A DNA stretch of 64,000 bases from Cyathus striatus. Its lineage: Eukaryota > Basidiomycota > Agaricomycetes > Agaricales > Nidulariaceae. Positions 46,701 through 59,100 of this stretch are shown here, in pieces. Made by a program: the position numbers and the translations under genes. The stretch covers positions 1,860,001 to 1,924,000 of the forward strand of contig JAOVFP010000003.1 in the NCBI GenBank assembly GCA_025738555.1. Direction: 5' to 3'. Position 1 is the stretch's first letter, and every line of letters begins with the position of its first letter. The notes beneath the pieces were generated by a model that worked only from the letters and a program-made list of their open reading frames with translations, ran no database searches and was not told the DNA's origin.

Positions 46701-47429
46701 TAGTGGGATATTAACGATTCGACATATGCTTTCATCTATTTATCAAACTCTTGTGTTCATCGTACAGTTGCGGAGAGTCGACCAATACTATAGTGAGCTT
46801 TGTACTATGTCCATTTCGATGCACTAATAACATACCTTTCTTTTTACATCAGCCATATATTGTGTTACATATTTGGGATATCGTAACGCAGTGCGTTCAC
46901 AACTGTGTATACCTGTTACATCACTGTTAGTTCAGATTTACTTTACCTTTTCCAGCTTGACACTAATTCTCACTCTCCTGACACAGTCATCTTTAAATCA
47001 AGGACTCCCTCCACCTCCGCCCTATGTGCTCCCTAACAATTTTATGTCAACCTTGTGGTGTCTGTAAGCCATCTCTCCTTACTTCTGTCCCACTGCACCC
47101 AAAGTCTCACTTGATGTATCTAAATAGTGTGTATGTTATAATAAAAAGCAAATTTATTCACTTACAGCTGCCACTAGTTCTGTACTCATGATATTCAGGC
47201 TTCCTTAGCTTTTAAATCTGTATTTTTACTGTTTCAATTAAGATACTGAGCCACAAAGCTGTGATGTTACTAGTCTTCAAAGATTATTTACACCTAGAGG
47301 TAATAATCTGAAATTGGAACTAACATCACAAATATAATCATGCACCATTTCAGTACAACTTGAACTATAAATGTTTGATATAACATGAATTTTTCAATAG
47401 TAAAGGAATAAATATTCTTATTCTCTTTA

Positions 47430-50400
47430 TTAATTTGTCAGAGAACATTTCTCCTTTGCATCTGTATACAGTGTAATTCCTATTTTAATACTATCACCAT
47501 CCTGAAAATGAATGATATATTGAGATAACACATAATTTTCCTCAGCAATAACTACTTACCTCAGATTTAGATTTAACAATGATAGCAATGTGGTCACCAG
47601 GAAGCAAAGAATTTATAAATCCAATTCCCAGGCCCTCTGTAGCAGCAGCATCAATGTTATCTTCTGCAATGCTATTACTAGGAGAGGTTGGGCAGTTAAA
47701 CCAGAAAATATCATGTGTTAGTTCTGTCATTTTAGTGGCTGGTATGTTCTTGACAAACCAAGATGCCTTTCCTGTTAGTGGACTCTTAACAACTTGAACA
47801 TTGGCTTCATTTTGACTTTCACTATAAGGCTGGATACCCTCATTGAAAATTTCAAGAATGATCTGCATCTTTTTAACCATACTTTTTCCCTCTTCTGTTA
47901 TAGCTTGATAAATCACAGCTTCAGCCTGTAAACCTTCTATTGTCTTAACATGATATGAATATGCTAGTTATGAGAACATGTAAAATAGAACTTACCCAAG
48001 CATGATAATTAATTTTTAAAACGGTGACCTTTTCTGTGGAAGTTGATAATCCAGAATGTTGGAGAGGGTTAGTAAGAAATACTACTGTAGGATTATTGCT
48101 ATTAACATATATGTACTTGTGATGATAGACTTCCAAAGTCTTATGATGATTTTCAAGGGCCCATGATATTTCTGATACCCCATCAGGAGGAGCCCTGTAA
48201 ATGCAATTTCTCTGATGATTGCTAAGGAGATATTCAACAGTAGATTGATTTTCTTGTTTCATTACTTCTGGTGGAGATGAGCACTTGCAGCTAAGTATAC
48301 ACTGCACTGCAAGGAATACACATTTATTGTATAATTCTGGGAGATGCTCTATATGATTTAGCATTGATGCTGCCTCCAATACCCTATGAAAGTTGCAGTA
48401 AGTTGGAGGTGTGCAAAGTAATCTTGATATATCATGAGCTCCATTCCTAGAATTACTAAGTATTTTCTAGCATCAATATGGCCATTTATAAGCTGAATGT
48501 ACTGACATTCCACAAGCTTGTTAACTGATTCATTTAGATTCACTTCCCATTTACCAAAAGCAATGGATCTAACATCTGTCTTATAGTGCTCTTGAAGTGA
48601 AATGACACTAGCTAAGATACATTCTCTTGCCTCCTGTGAATACTCTGGGCATTTTGTTACAAATATTAGCTCTAAAAATTTAGTTGCTATTTGGTCTTGT
48701 GATGTGGCAATGAATTCCAAAATAAACTGAACTAGTAAATAAAATCCACAGGACTTTACATATATTTCATGTGCAATCTGTTGAAATGAACAAAGCTGAA
48801 AAAGAGTTGGTCTTGACCATTCTAAGATGGTCAGAAATCCAGAGATGTATGCCATTAGGTTTTCCCATTGGTTATTGTTGAGTATGATCATCCTATGTAA
48901 TATGCACTGCCCAGTAGGAAGTGCTTTTATGACATCATCTAACACTTGGGAAGTTATAAGTAATCGGATATTTGAGGGAAGTTTTAAAAGTGGTGTTAAT
49001 AAGCTCCCTCTTTCACTGCACTTGTCAAGGCCATCAACAATAATGAGAGTAGGCCCAACCATTGTGAGTTTCCTGAACAGTATAGAATCAAGAAACTCAA
49101 ATTGTCTAAGTGGTGGGTCATTCACAAATTTTTCATTTTTTCTCAGCTCCTTTGTTACTGTTTCATAGATTCTTGAATCACACTCCAAAAGTTCTCTGAG
49201 AATGGATGGAAAAAAGTTCTTGCCACTGTTTGAATGATCGGGATCAAAAAATATAGTTGCTCCTAAACGACCCAGTGAGATCAACTCAACTGGAATAGAT
49301 ATATTAGTTAAGCACATCAAGTTCATCTTATATGTTATTGCTCACCAACTTGATCTAATTTATCATCCATTTGTTTGAGCTGCTCTAGAACTCGTACATT
49401 CACTTGTCCAATAGATAGCATGATTCCAGTAAAAAAGACTTCCTTGAGAGTCAAGAACTTTTTTCAAATTGTGTAATTGTATCATCAACATTGAATATTA
49501 CATTCAAGACCACCCGCTGTGCTGTAATATGGTTTAGTTATTACTTATTCAAACTGCATGTAATTAGTACCTACAAAAAGGACCTGTTTTCATGTACTCT
49601 GCAACAAAATATGCACACTCTCTTGTTAGTGATATGAGATCATTGATGGATTGACTTAATGTTTGACATTTGTCCAAGGGATCAGAATCCAATATCATTC
49701 CATATAAATTTGCCATCAGCTGAATTAAGCCAAGTACTTGCTCATCACATTCTTTTTGCTTCATAAATAGCTATGTCATTCATATGAGCACTCAGATGAA
49801 ATTAACTAAATGAACACATATATATACCTCAAAGGCTACTTCAGCAGCTGAAAGTGCTAACTTTGCATGTGAGTCAATCTACCACAAATTTATAAGCATA
49901 CTGAATTATAATCAACAATATATCTGTTACCTCTCCAATAGGCCTTGCAATCTTAAGCAGATTTCCCATTGATCCAAGAAAATTAATCTATTCAGGGCAT
50001 GAAAGACCTATTTCACTTTTCAAAATTTGTGACACTACTGCACCCTTTTGACCAACTGATCATCAAATTATGCTGTGACGACGATGAACAGTTGGACCCT
50101 CTGTTCAAGGATCAGTGTGATGCGTGATGAATGGAATATCTGTTCATGAGAATTTTCGCGAGCGAAGCGAGCCACCGAAAAACAGACCCTAACCTCTATT
50201 CAAATCGGATGTACCACTGTTCAAATTGCTCTGTGATGCATGATTAATGAGACATCTGTTCAAGTTCAAAGTGTTGTGTGATGCATGACTGAACAGTTGG
50301 TCGAAAGTCTACAGTATTCCTAAACCTTCCAAGTCTGCTACAGTGTACAAGCATTTCTTCACTTGAGTTGTGATTTTGAAATGGCTGAGTTCAGCAGAAG

Positions 50401-51086
50401 TTGATACCCATGATACTTTCATGGTAATGGTGCCATATATCTTCTTTGACTTTATTTCATATTCAAGATTCATGATATTTGTTTCTTCTGAATAATACTT
50501 CAGTTATTTTGTATCAATACAGGCATGAGTGAAATACCTGAGCTGAAGCGCAATGTTTTGGCAGTAATTGCACATGTTGATATGTTGTGTGGCTTGTTTC
50601 TGTGAGTATGCATGCAATCGACATTGAAAGTCAGAACAGATTTGTTTGATATTTTACTGCAGGATTATCCTAATCAGTAATATTATATAACAGGATTTAA
50701 GATATTACTCACCACGTGAATTTTTTTCCCAACTTCTGAACAGAATCATTTTCACCGTTTGTTTTATTTTCTTGTAGTTTCTTATATCCTTTACTATCTT
50801 TCTCGGGAAACTCATAGGTTAACATAATTTTATCATCAACTTTAACCGTGACTGTATAGATCGCCTTTCGAAGACCGAGGTAGTTCTCTTGACAGTTCTC
50901 AGGTAAGCCGGCGATTCCAACCACTGAGTCAACATCTGTTATCTGTTTCTGATCCTCAAATATTGATGCCGAGCATATACATACCTTCCACAATGACATC
51001 CTGTAGGCTTTGAGCGTTCCGCACGAGTGTGAATATACTATATATATAAAATAGTAATACACCTACGAGATTCCCGTAGTCGCCAT
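47430..51086 (-). pseudogene. NLR copy 2: NACHT protein pseudogene, Walker A deleted
   Basis: Full gene order is preserved from ATG 51086 to TAA 47432-47430. Read without splicing, codon 8 is TAG (51065-51063). Splicing at the adjacent GTAGGT to a CAG before GATGTCATTG would avoid it. Lesions: a MITE in an exon (50039-50314); TAG replacing the Trp of CPEWINFLG near 49990; a 1-nt deletion near 49460; an in-frame deletion joining VELISLGR to LGATIFFD (about 49267), which removes the GTQ motif and Walker A but leaves Walker B LIIVDGLDK; and a 4-nt deletion near 48425. The C-terminal domain exons (47916-47560 and the final exon) are good and their acceptor is CAG. About 85-90% similar to copy 1 in the remaining NACHT exon by eye. 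Confidence 0.85.
50039..50314. mobile_element. TA-inserting MITE, 276 bp, in an NLR copy 2 exon
   Basis: Inverted ends CTGCACCCTTTTGACCAACTG and CAGTTGGTCGAAAGTCTACAG are flanked by duplicated TA (50037-50038, 50315-50316). Copies 1 and 3 read GGAATAGTGTCACAAAT without it, which gives the exact empty site. It contains the palindromic word GCGAGCGAAGCGAGC at about 50159 and two GTGATGC(A/G)TGA direct words. Related to 29828-30210. Confidence 0.9.
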
Positions 51087-51850
51087 GTTTAAAACTTGAT
51101 TTCAGAATTCACAGTAGTATGTGAGTGATTTCTCGGGGAGATGAACAGAGAAGATAGTTGGGAAATAAGGCTCAGCTTTATAGTATCAACTCCAGACTTC
51201 TATCAATACATCGATGGATATCACACTAATTTTAAAGAGACACAAGGCCAATGATTGATGTGATATTGTAGCTATTTTTGCGAAGCACGATGCAAGTATA
51301 GTAGAAATTGTCATAATGAATACAGATTTGTGAAAACCAACTTGTATGACACACTGTGACAGCTTGTGGTAGTGAATAAATACTCGAAATGAATAAGAAA
51401 GTCCACAACCAACCTTATTCATTATGACAATTTCTACTGTACATTTCGACCGCCTATGATTGTACAGCAGTTAATTATATCTCATCCTGTTGCAGCAGCA
51501 TGTTCGTGTTCCTTTTTAAACCTTCGTAACTCTGTCGAGCTTGATTGTCCATGTAGCTTCTCTATTCGAAAGGTATTAAATAGAAATGGTACGGATGTTT
51601 CATACTTCACGACGCTCATGCGCATGCTAACGTTTTTCCAAGCTACGTCTATCATGATCACTCTTCGAATACAGATCTTACTAATATCTTCACGTCTTTG
51701 CCATTTACACTTATAGCGACAAACCATACGGAGGAAGAACGTATCAAAGTAGATTGCGATCTGAATGCTGATTGAACAAGCCAATTACGCGTGGCCTCGT
51801 GTATTAATTAATACAGATGTGGGAATTTGTGGCACACCGGAAGCCATCTC
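51087..51850 (-). promoter_or_regulatory. Upstream region of NLR copy 2
   Basis: Homologous to 7990-8675 and to the copy 3 upstream DNA. TATA box TATAAAG on the minus strand at 51182-51176, about 95 bp before the ATG, followed by CTGAGCC as in copy 3. Interrupted by a 141-bp MITE at 51299-51439. A short stretch present in copies 1 and 3 after the ACATATCGATAGGACC block is missing here. Confidence 0.65.
51299..51439. mobile_element. Pogo-type MITE, 141 bp, in the NLR copy 2 promoter
   Basis: Inverted ends (T)AGTAGAAATTGTCATAATG and CATTATGACAATTTCTACTG, with TA duplicated at 51297-51298 and 51440-51441. The other promoters read ATGTACTTGC or GTGCACTTCC at this point, showing the empty site. 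The CAGTAGA terminus is pogo-like. A decayed relative is at 32300-32455. Confidence 0.9.
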
Positions 51851-51972
51851 GTTTTAGTTCGGTTTATGCAGTCTCTTCTCGTTCCCCTCTGTCGTGTCTA
51901 GGCCATGTAGACTCTAGAGTGGCGGTACCATCTCGTTCATTCAAGGACACCCGATACTTATTCTCTAGGATC

Positions 51973-53070
51973 TCAAATGTGGTGAAGCTTGGGTGAATCA
52001 TCAAGAGTTAACCTTGATCCCATCCTTCCCAGGCCCCTATGACTCAACATCGACGCAGCGGGAGAAGGCGGAATAGAGGACGAAATAGGCGGCACCGTAA
52101 GCGACTGCGCCATCGGACTCGTAGGCGATTTCGCACCAGAAGCAGCAGGAGTCCTAATCCCAAGTCCAGTAATCGCACTCTGGGACAACGACAAAGAGAA
52201 GGGCATAAAGGGGAATGTTTTGTATAGCCGTAACAGGCGAACTCGGAGTTGAGATATCTTCCTTGATTTCAACAGCGGTAGCATCCGCCGACGGATTGGG
52301 TTGATCACCACTAGCAAAAAACAAACAAACTTGTAAGCCACAACAACTCGTCAACAGCATCACCACTATACACACACCTTTCTGAACGGGCACCACACCC
52401 TCCGCATCTGACGAAATGAACCCCTAGTAACTCCGTGATCTTGGTCTAACTCCAGTGCCTTGGGGAGGAGGTTGGGCCAGGGCAAAGCCTCCACTGACGA
52501 AAGTTGCGCATCTAACGACCCCTGTCGTTCCAGAGAAGGCTTTTGAGCACCCACCACGCGCGAAGCATACATACCCCCTGGTACTAAAGTTGATCGAAGT
52601 GGAGAATATGAAGGAGGCGGTCTCACTGATTCCTGAGGAAGCTGCACAAGCGGAGGTGGGGGCTCAAGACTAATCGAAATAGGCGTCCATGTACCGCCGG
52701 TCCACGTATCACTGTCCCTGGTGCACGAGCAGCTGGAATTGCAGGCCGAAGAACAGAAAGCGCCATATCACCTCTACCAATTGCTGCCTCAGTGGTCCAG
52801 AACGTATCGTGTACGCTTGTTGTTGCTGATGTTGTTATTGTAGAAAATCGATATACAAGGATCCAGGACTGGAAGCACTCGGGGTCTAAGGCGCATTCGG
52901 ATGGGGAAGGAACCTTCGCGCAGCTCAGCAAGAGTCAGAGTACGAAGGGATTGTGAAAGTGCAGATGAGGAGGTCAAGTAGAGGTGCTGGTGGATGTAGT
53001 TGCAGTGGTGGTGGTGGTGGTGGTGGTAGTTGTAGGTGGTGTCTGCGAAGACGACGACGATGAAATCCAA
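51973..53070 (-). pseudogene. Ser/Pro-rich gene, copy C
   Basis: Minus-strand copy of the family at 36060 and 41720. From 53070: a CAC/ACC repeat tract, SSSALSQSLRTLTLAELREGSF, then the PPSYSPLRSTLVPGG..ERQGSLDAQLSS segment (52647-52450). After an intron-like gap (about 52385-52310) it reads DQPNPSADATAVEIKE, SGAKSPTSPMAQSLTVPP, then GRMGSRLTLDDS ending near 51985. The open frame changes near 52650 and again near 52210, so it is not intact. It lies tail-to-head just upstream of the NLR copy 2 promoter. Family unrecognised. Confidence 0.45.
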
Positions 53071-55682
53071 TGTCTCTCAATGAAGCTTCTTTCCACCTCC
53101 CTTCACTTCTCCCCTTCTCCGTTTCACATCCTCCATAACCTATTCCCAGTGGATAGCGCAGGATTAGACGACGGGGACACGGTCTTCTCCTTTTCTATCC
53201 CGAGCCCCTGCCTGAGACTTGATGCGATCTGAAAATTTGGTGGAGTTCAATGAAAAAGGTACTAGCGGAGGCGGAGCCAATAGTACGCAGGCATACAGAG
53301 CTAAGATGGAACGCTTGAAAATCATTCAGTATGAAGCGTCGGTTGGAGTTGGCATGTGTCAGCAAGAATTTAGGGGATAGTATATTGCTAAAAGGGAACG
53401 CGACAACAGAGCTGTTTTCAGCTTCGATTAAAACGATGATGATGTTGGGCAATCGCACTGGCAATCGGATTAGCTACATCCTGCACGCCCACACCCATAT
53501 GCATACCCCTCATCGTTGGCGCTGTACGCCTAGGCGAGTCCATGCTCATTACAGAAGCCATCCATCCGTCTCCAGGAGATTTGCTGTCGAAAGTGGCATT
53601 GCCGTTGACGAAGAAGCGGGAGTGGGGGGCAGAAGTAGCTGCAGCTACAGGATGAAAGGACGACCGACTCGGACTAGCCTGCGTATACACTCGTGTGGGG
53701 GAGGTGGTTTGAGAGGGAGAGGGGGCGGGAAGGCATGTTTGGTTGGTGGGGTGTTCGGGAAGACGTATGGTGGGTGCGGGTGAAGTGGCACATTGAACTG
53801 CACCTTTCGAAGTCTTAGGGAGCTGCTACTCTGTGGTGTAACCCCGCCCAAACTCGATCCACCCCCTTCCAGGCTCGCAGTAATCGTATCATCAACATCT
53901 CATAAACTTAATTTTGAGGAGAGGTGGAGGCCAGTGGAACATGCCCACGTCGAAGCTGCAGTGGTTGGATGGGAGTGTGGACGTGCCACTGCATAAGAAG
54001 TCGAATTAATACCGCATAAGATAAGTTAGCTGTTATGTGTACAACAGCAGTCAGTATGAACTGAATTTACCATTTTATACAGTCATTCTGCGAATGCCGT
54101 ACCCTTGGTCTTGAGCTTGAGGCCTGAGGAGAGGACCGACCTAGCTGACGAAGGCCAGAGAGTGGAAGACTGAAGGTAAGTATCGAACCCGGAGACTTGA
54201 ACTGAAAGAACGTGCTTTCCGGAAGCGCCGAAAATATGACGTCAAAAATGTTGCCATACCTAAGTAAGCGCTTGAGCGCTTGTACACTTCCGGTCCGACT
54301 TCAGATGCGCTAACGTGTGAATTTGGGTTTGAAAAGGACGCGTTCTGTTCCAGCGCTTCTAATCTCTTCACCCCCGCCTGTGACTGCCACCGACTTGTCC
54401 AACGCTGCACATAATGTTGTCCTGCACCCCATACTAATAGTGAACGCTCTGCAGCTTCCTCGCACTGTCATACGACTCTATGATGATATAATGAAGGTGA
54501 TGTCCTTCCTTGTAATAGTAAATACTCTCCACCTTCACATCCTGCTAACGCTGACGTACCTCCCATAGCCTGTCAACTTCCTCCTAGCACCATGTCGGCA
54601 CACAGAACTTCGATATGGACCAACTGTGATGAATCTACACTACCGAGACTACGCTGATCAGCTGTCGTTCTGAGGGTGGAGGGAGACGTGTGGGAGACAC
54701 CCCAGTTTCATCGAGATCGCGAGAGAACCCATCGTGGAGAGTTACAGTGTGCAGCATGTTTGGTAAGTCTGCTCGTCATTTTTCTTCTCAACTTTCAATC
54801 CCTTTTAACTGATCGTCGTCCACTCGTCCCTCTTCCTTTCAGTGACCTGTATCTTTCCTTCTCGCTGAAAGCTCGAGACATTCACTGATTCGTCCCAGAG
54901 TTACGAGATCATCGTAACACCCACCTAGAATAACTCAATGTCGTCGTAAGTTATACACTGCTGTACCTTTATAACCGCACCAACGAACTTCACCATTAGT
55001 GAGGCAGTACATGCTTGTACACCCCTTGTCGAGGTTAGTATCATCAGATCATCCTCCTATGTAGCCAGCGGTATTAACCATTGAGTTAGAACACGATTTC
55101 TGCTCGTGATGAGTGTTGAGGAGACTACACTTGAGTGGAGATCGTCGTTTAAGTGGGTTGATACTATGCACGAATTACATCGATGGGAAGGAAGACACCT
55201 AACTCGAATGGACTGTTACGAAGAAAGAGAGGGAAATGCTATACCGCAATGCGTGAACGAGTGTCATGCGTTTCTTCCACTTCTTCCTCCTTCCTTCTAG
55301 TCGCTCCCTCTTCGTTACTTTCTCTACCCTTTCTCCGTTATTTTTTCCGCCCAGCTGACTCGTTCTCCCTATCCCCTTTCTCGTAACTTATCCTCCAGAT
55401 GGGTGAAGAGACTCTCGACGCTATGCATCCTCGATCCTCATTAGAGTTGACAAAATGCCTTGCGAATGCTTCTGCAGATGTGGAGAACGAAGCACTGTAC
55501 GGTTCTGTATTTGAAACAGAGTATGAGGTACTGTTGTATAGTCTTTGCACGAATGATGATAGGAAATTGAACCGTAAGCGGTTGTGGTACGGGGGGGGGG
55601 GGGTGTAGCTAATGATGTCCGGATAGGTGATCAAAGAATGTTGGTCTCCAGCTCCCAAAAGTGTCCGGATTGCGTCAAAGTT
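53071..55682. other. No gene confidently recognised, CpG-rich
   Basis: Contains many medium open frames but no domain. The frames at 54676-54888 (a GTAAGT donor after CAACL) and 55399-55608 could be exons of an unknown gene; the evidence is too thin to call one. 54010-54250 is the inverted repeat described separately. A run of 14 G is at about 55590-55603. Confidence 0.3.
54010..54250 (-). repeat. Inverted repeat partner of 45470-45650
   Basis: See 45470. This copy extends further right (AAGTATCGAACCCGG) and ends near a run of GCGCTTGAGCGCTTG palindromes at about 54268. Confidence 0.65.
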
Positions 55683-55701
55683 CCGGGGCCTACGGCCCCG
55701 G
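55683..55701. other. Perfect GC-rich hairpin followed by T5
   Basis: CCGGGGCC-TAC-GGCCCCGG is an 8-bp perfect stem with a 3-nt loop, directly followed by TTTTT. It stands out in its context. It resembles the GC-cluster or double-hairpin elements of fungal organelles, or an intrinsic terminator in shape. A nuclear role is unknown. Confidence 0.6.
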
Positions 55702-56197
55702 TTTTTGTCCGGATTGGCATCTAACTGTGGTACAGATTTTCGGGGGTCCTGTTGAACCTAGGAGAACGAGAAGAAATTTAAATTGCACAAACCGAACTAA
55801 AACGGGATACCTTCCGGTGTGCCGAACATTCCCATATTTGTATTACTTAATACACGAGGACACGCCTAATTGGCTTGTTCAATCAGCGTTCGGATCGCAA
55901 TATTCTGATATGTTCTTCCTCAGGATGCTTGTCGCTACAAGTGTGAATGGCAAAGACGTGAAAATAATAAGATCTGTATTCGAATAGTGATCGATGATCA
56001 TGCATTCATGATAGATGTAGCTTGGAATAACACTAACATGCGCATGAACGTCATGAAGTACGAAACACCCGTATCATTTATACTTAATACTTCTCGAAGA
56101 GAGAAACTACATGAACAATCAAGCTCGAGAGAGCTACGGAAGGTGTAAAAAAAAAGAACACGAGCACGTTTCTGCAACGAGGATGAGATCTAATTAG

Positions 56198-59100
56198 TAG
56201 GGCTGCCAACCGTAACCGTACAAAACGGCTATGGTACGGTTACGGCAACCAAACATACCGTACCGTATGAGCTCGAAGAGAGGTTGTGTACGGTACGGGT
56301 ACGGGACTATGTATGTATGACGCTCCAACTATAAATAAATTCACCGTACTAAAAACCTGTGCCGTACTTCGGTTGCCGTAAATAAGTGTCGCCGTAATCG
56401 CAGAATTGGCTTATTTCTCACTATTTTAAAGATAAAACTATTCTACTTTTTATGCTATATACCCACATACTATAAATCTACACGTATGTTAGAGAAAAGG
56501 ATCTATTCGATGACTTTTTGCAGCCTCGGAAATCTCCGAATTATTTCTCACGCTCTCCAGACCGTACAGCGTCGCGTACATTCAAGTTTAACCTCATTCA
56601 GCCGCATTTACTTTTAAGCATTACAATTTCGAGTCTCAATTCGTAGTTTTACATTATATTAGTAGATAATTGACACTACGTAAGGGCTTTTAAATGATAG
56701 TTAAAATGTTAGAATTTATTTTCGGCACACTCATTCACATGTTTCCATGTTCAGAGCAACAGTGCACCGCTGATGGCAAAAAAAAACATAATTTGATCTG
56801 ATTATCCTGAGGTACCGATTGCCTTTGTCACAAAAGTTGAGTTTACCACACAATGAATTTCGAGACATTGTAATGCCTTAAGGCGCCAACTCCCTCATAA
56901 GGGCAATTGTTGAACACGAATCCTTAAACATGATTGAAAGGTATGGCGGGGAGCCTTAGAATGCGCTGTAAGTAGCACAATCTTGCTAATGATTTGTAAG
57001 ACTCTCTGCGGAGTCTTACAATACATTCAGTCTCTACAATTGCTTGTAATGTTGTGTAAGACTACTCGAAAAAAGGCAAATTCGTTTCTTTATTGTAGTC
57101 CATGATGCACTTCCAGTGATTCTAATAAATGGTATTGGACTAGAAAATACATACAAAATTTTATACTACAAATACTAAGTACTTATCGTTACTTAAGCCT
57201 TCCGTATCGGTGCCATTTTAGTACCAATATCACTTACTAAGTCATTCCACTTACCTTTATGCTATCTGAAGCTGCACCTACCTTGTGCATAAATGAGAAA
57301 GTCGGTGCCTTTTTATACACCTCAGGCAGATGTTTTAGTCATCACACCGGATCTTGCAGTGTCTCGGCAAGGGAGTTTCCAAGTTCCGGACCCAGCTCTA
57401 AAGCTCTCCCCAGGCTAACCCAGACTTATCTACATCTCCGTAGACTTCCACGAGTCGCTCTGTCGCAATCGCGAGCCCTGTCACAAAGCATGCGGTCCGA
57501 GATATATTTATTTTACTATATATTAACCAATTAACCACTTCATTGAATATGTCATGGTTTTACTGTAGCCAGTGAATTAAGTAGAAGAGTACATACCTCA
57601 ACATGTCCAATATCTGTTACGCAGCTGTAATCAAAACTCTTTTTTGTAGATGATCTACAATTAATATTATGGACAAAATAATATTACGGCCACCTTGGAA
57701 TTCAAGTACAATCTTATGAAACCCTTAACTTTTGTTTCACGGAACTCCGCAGCCTAGAAACTTATTGTAGGGAAGCCCGTGCCTTATAATGACATATGGA
57801 ATGATTAGAATCATTTATACTGTGCCTTTCAAGAACTTTATAATCTATTATGTTGGGATTTAAGTCTTAAGGCCTTACAATGCTATTCGGACTTTCGTGA
57901 CATTGTCATATTTGTATCATATATTTCGACTTGCTATGCACATAGCTCTTGTTTATTCGGTGTGACAATGCCATGTTTATTCAGATAACAAGATCAAATT
58001 ATGTTTTTTTTCTGTCATCAGCGGTGCACTGTTGCTCTGAACATGGAAACATGTGAATGAGTGTGCCGAAAATAAATTCTAACATTTTAACTACCATTTA
58101 AAAGCCCTTACGTAGTGTCAATTATCTACTAATATAATGTAAAACTACGAATTGAGACTCGAAATTGTAATGCTTAAAAGTAAATGCGGCTGAATGAGGT
58201 TAAATGTACGCGACGCTGTACGGTCTGGAGAGCGTGAGAATTAATTCGGAGATGTCCGAGGCTGCAAAAAGTCATCGAATAGATCCTTTTCTCTAACATA
58301 TGTGCAGATTTATAATGTGTGAGTATATAGCATAAAAAGTAGAATAGTTTTATCTTTAAAATAGCAAGAAATAAGCCAATTCTTAGTTTACGGCGACACC
58401 CAAGTACAGCGAACCGAAATACGGCACAGGCCCCAGTACGGTGAATTTATTTATAGTTGGAGCGTCATACATATTTGTATGAAGTTCCGAGTGTGGAATA
58501 ATTCACCGTAACCGTAATTCGACTGTGTCGTAAACTCGGGGCGTCGTAATTCGAAAAATTCCGCTATTTTTCATTTCCTTCTGCATACATAGGTGCTATT
58601 TTATGTCATAATAATGTATATGTTTTTAAAATAAACATATGTCTTGTTATCGCTGTGTTATAGTTCATTTTCTGTCGATGCTTCCTCTTATCGTTTCATC
58701 TCGAGAAATTCCCACGCATAGAAAAGGCGAGCGAATAAGAGATCTCTCTATTGGAATTCTATCTGTAGTATTTAATATGTTTTTGTTATATATACAGTAT
58801 TACTTTGTGAACAAGAACTTCATAATTTATGCTGTCTATCGTTGTTTATTATTCATATGTATCCTCTTTCCAGCATGTCGACACGCATGAAACATTTAGG
58901 CACTCTCATAAATATTATGTGTTTCATGTGTAGTGACTTCAAATATATTATTTTTATTAAAATGTTCATATTCCTATGTAGTCAACACAATGAGAAAGTA
59001 TGAGTTAACAGAGCTTACTAATATCTGAAACCTCGAGCCTTCAATTTACATGTATCCTGGCTTACTACAAAACTATAGCGGGATATTTCTCACAAAGCTG

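Noticed and set aside
53331..53783. 150-residue Arg/Gly-rich frame
   Set aside because: Opposite-strand frames of similar length overlap it, it has no motif, and composition explains the openness.
55106..55608. Possible two-exon gene
   Set aside because: Frames have plausible starts, but no consistent splice pair or recognisable domain could be found.
55683..55706. Rho-independent terminator
   Set aside because: Shape fits, but the window is clearly fungal nuclear DNA, where such terminators are not used.
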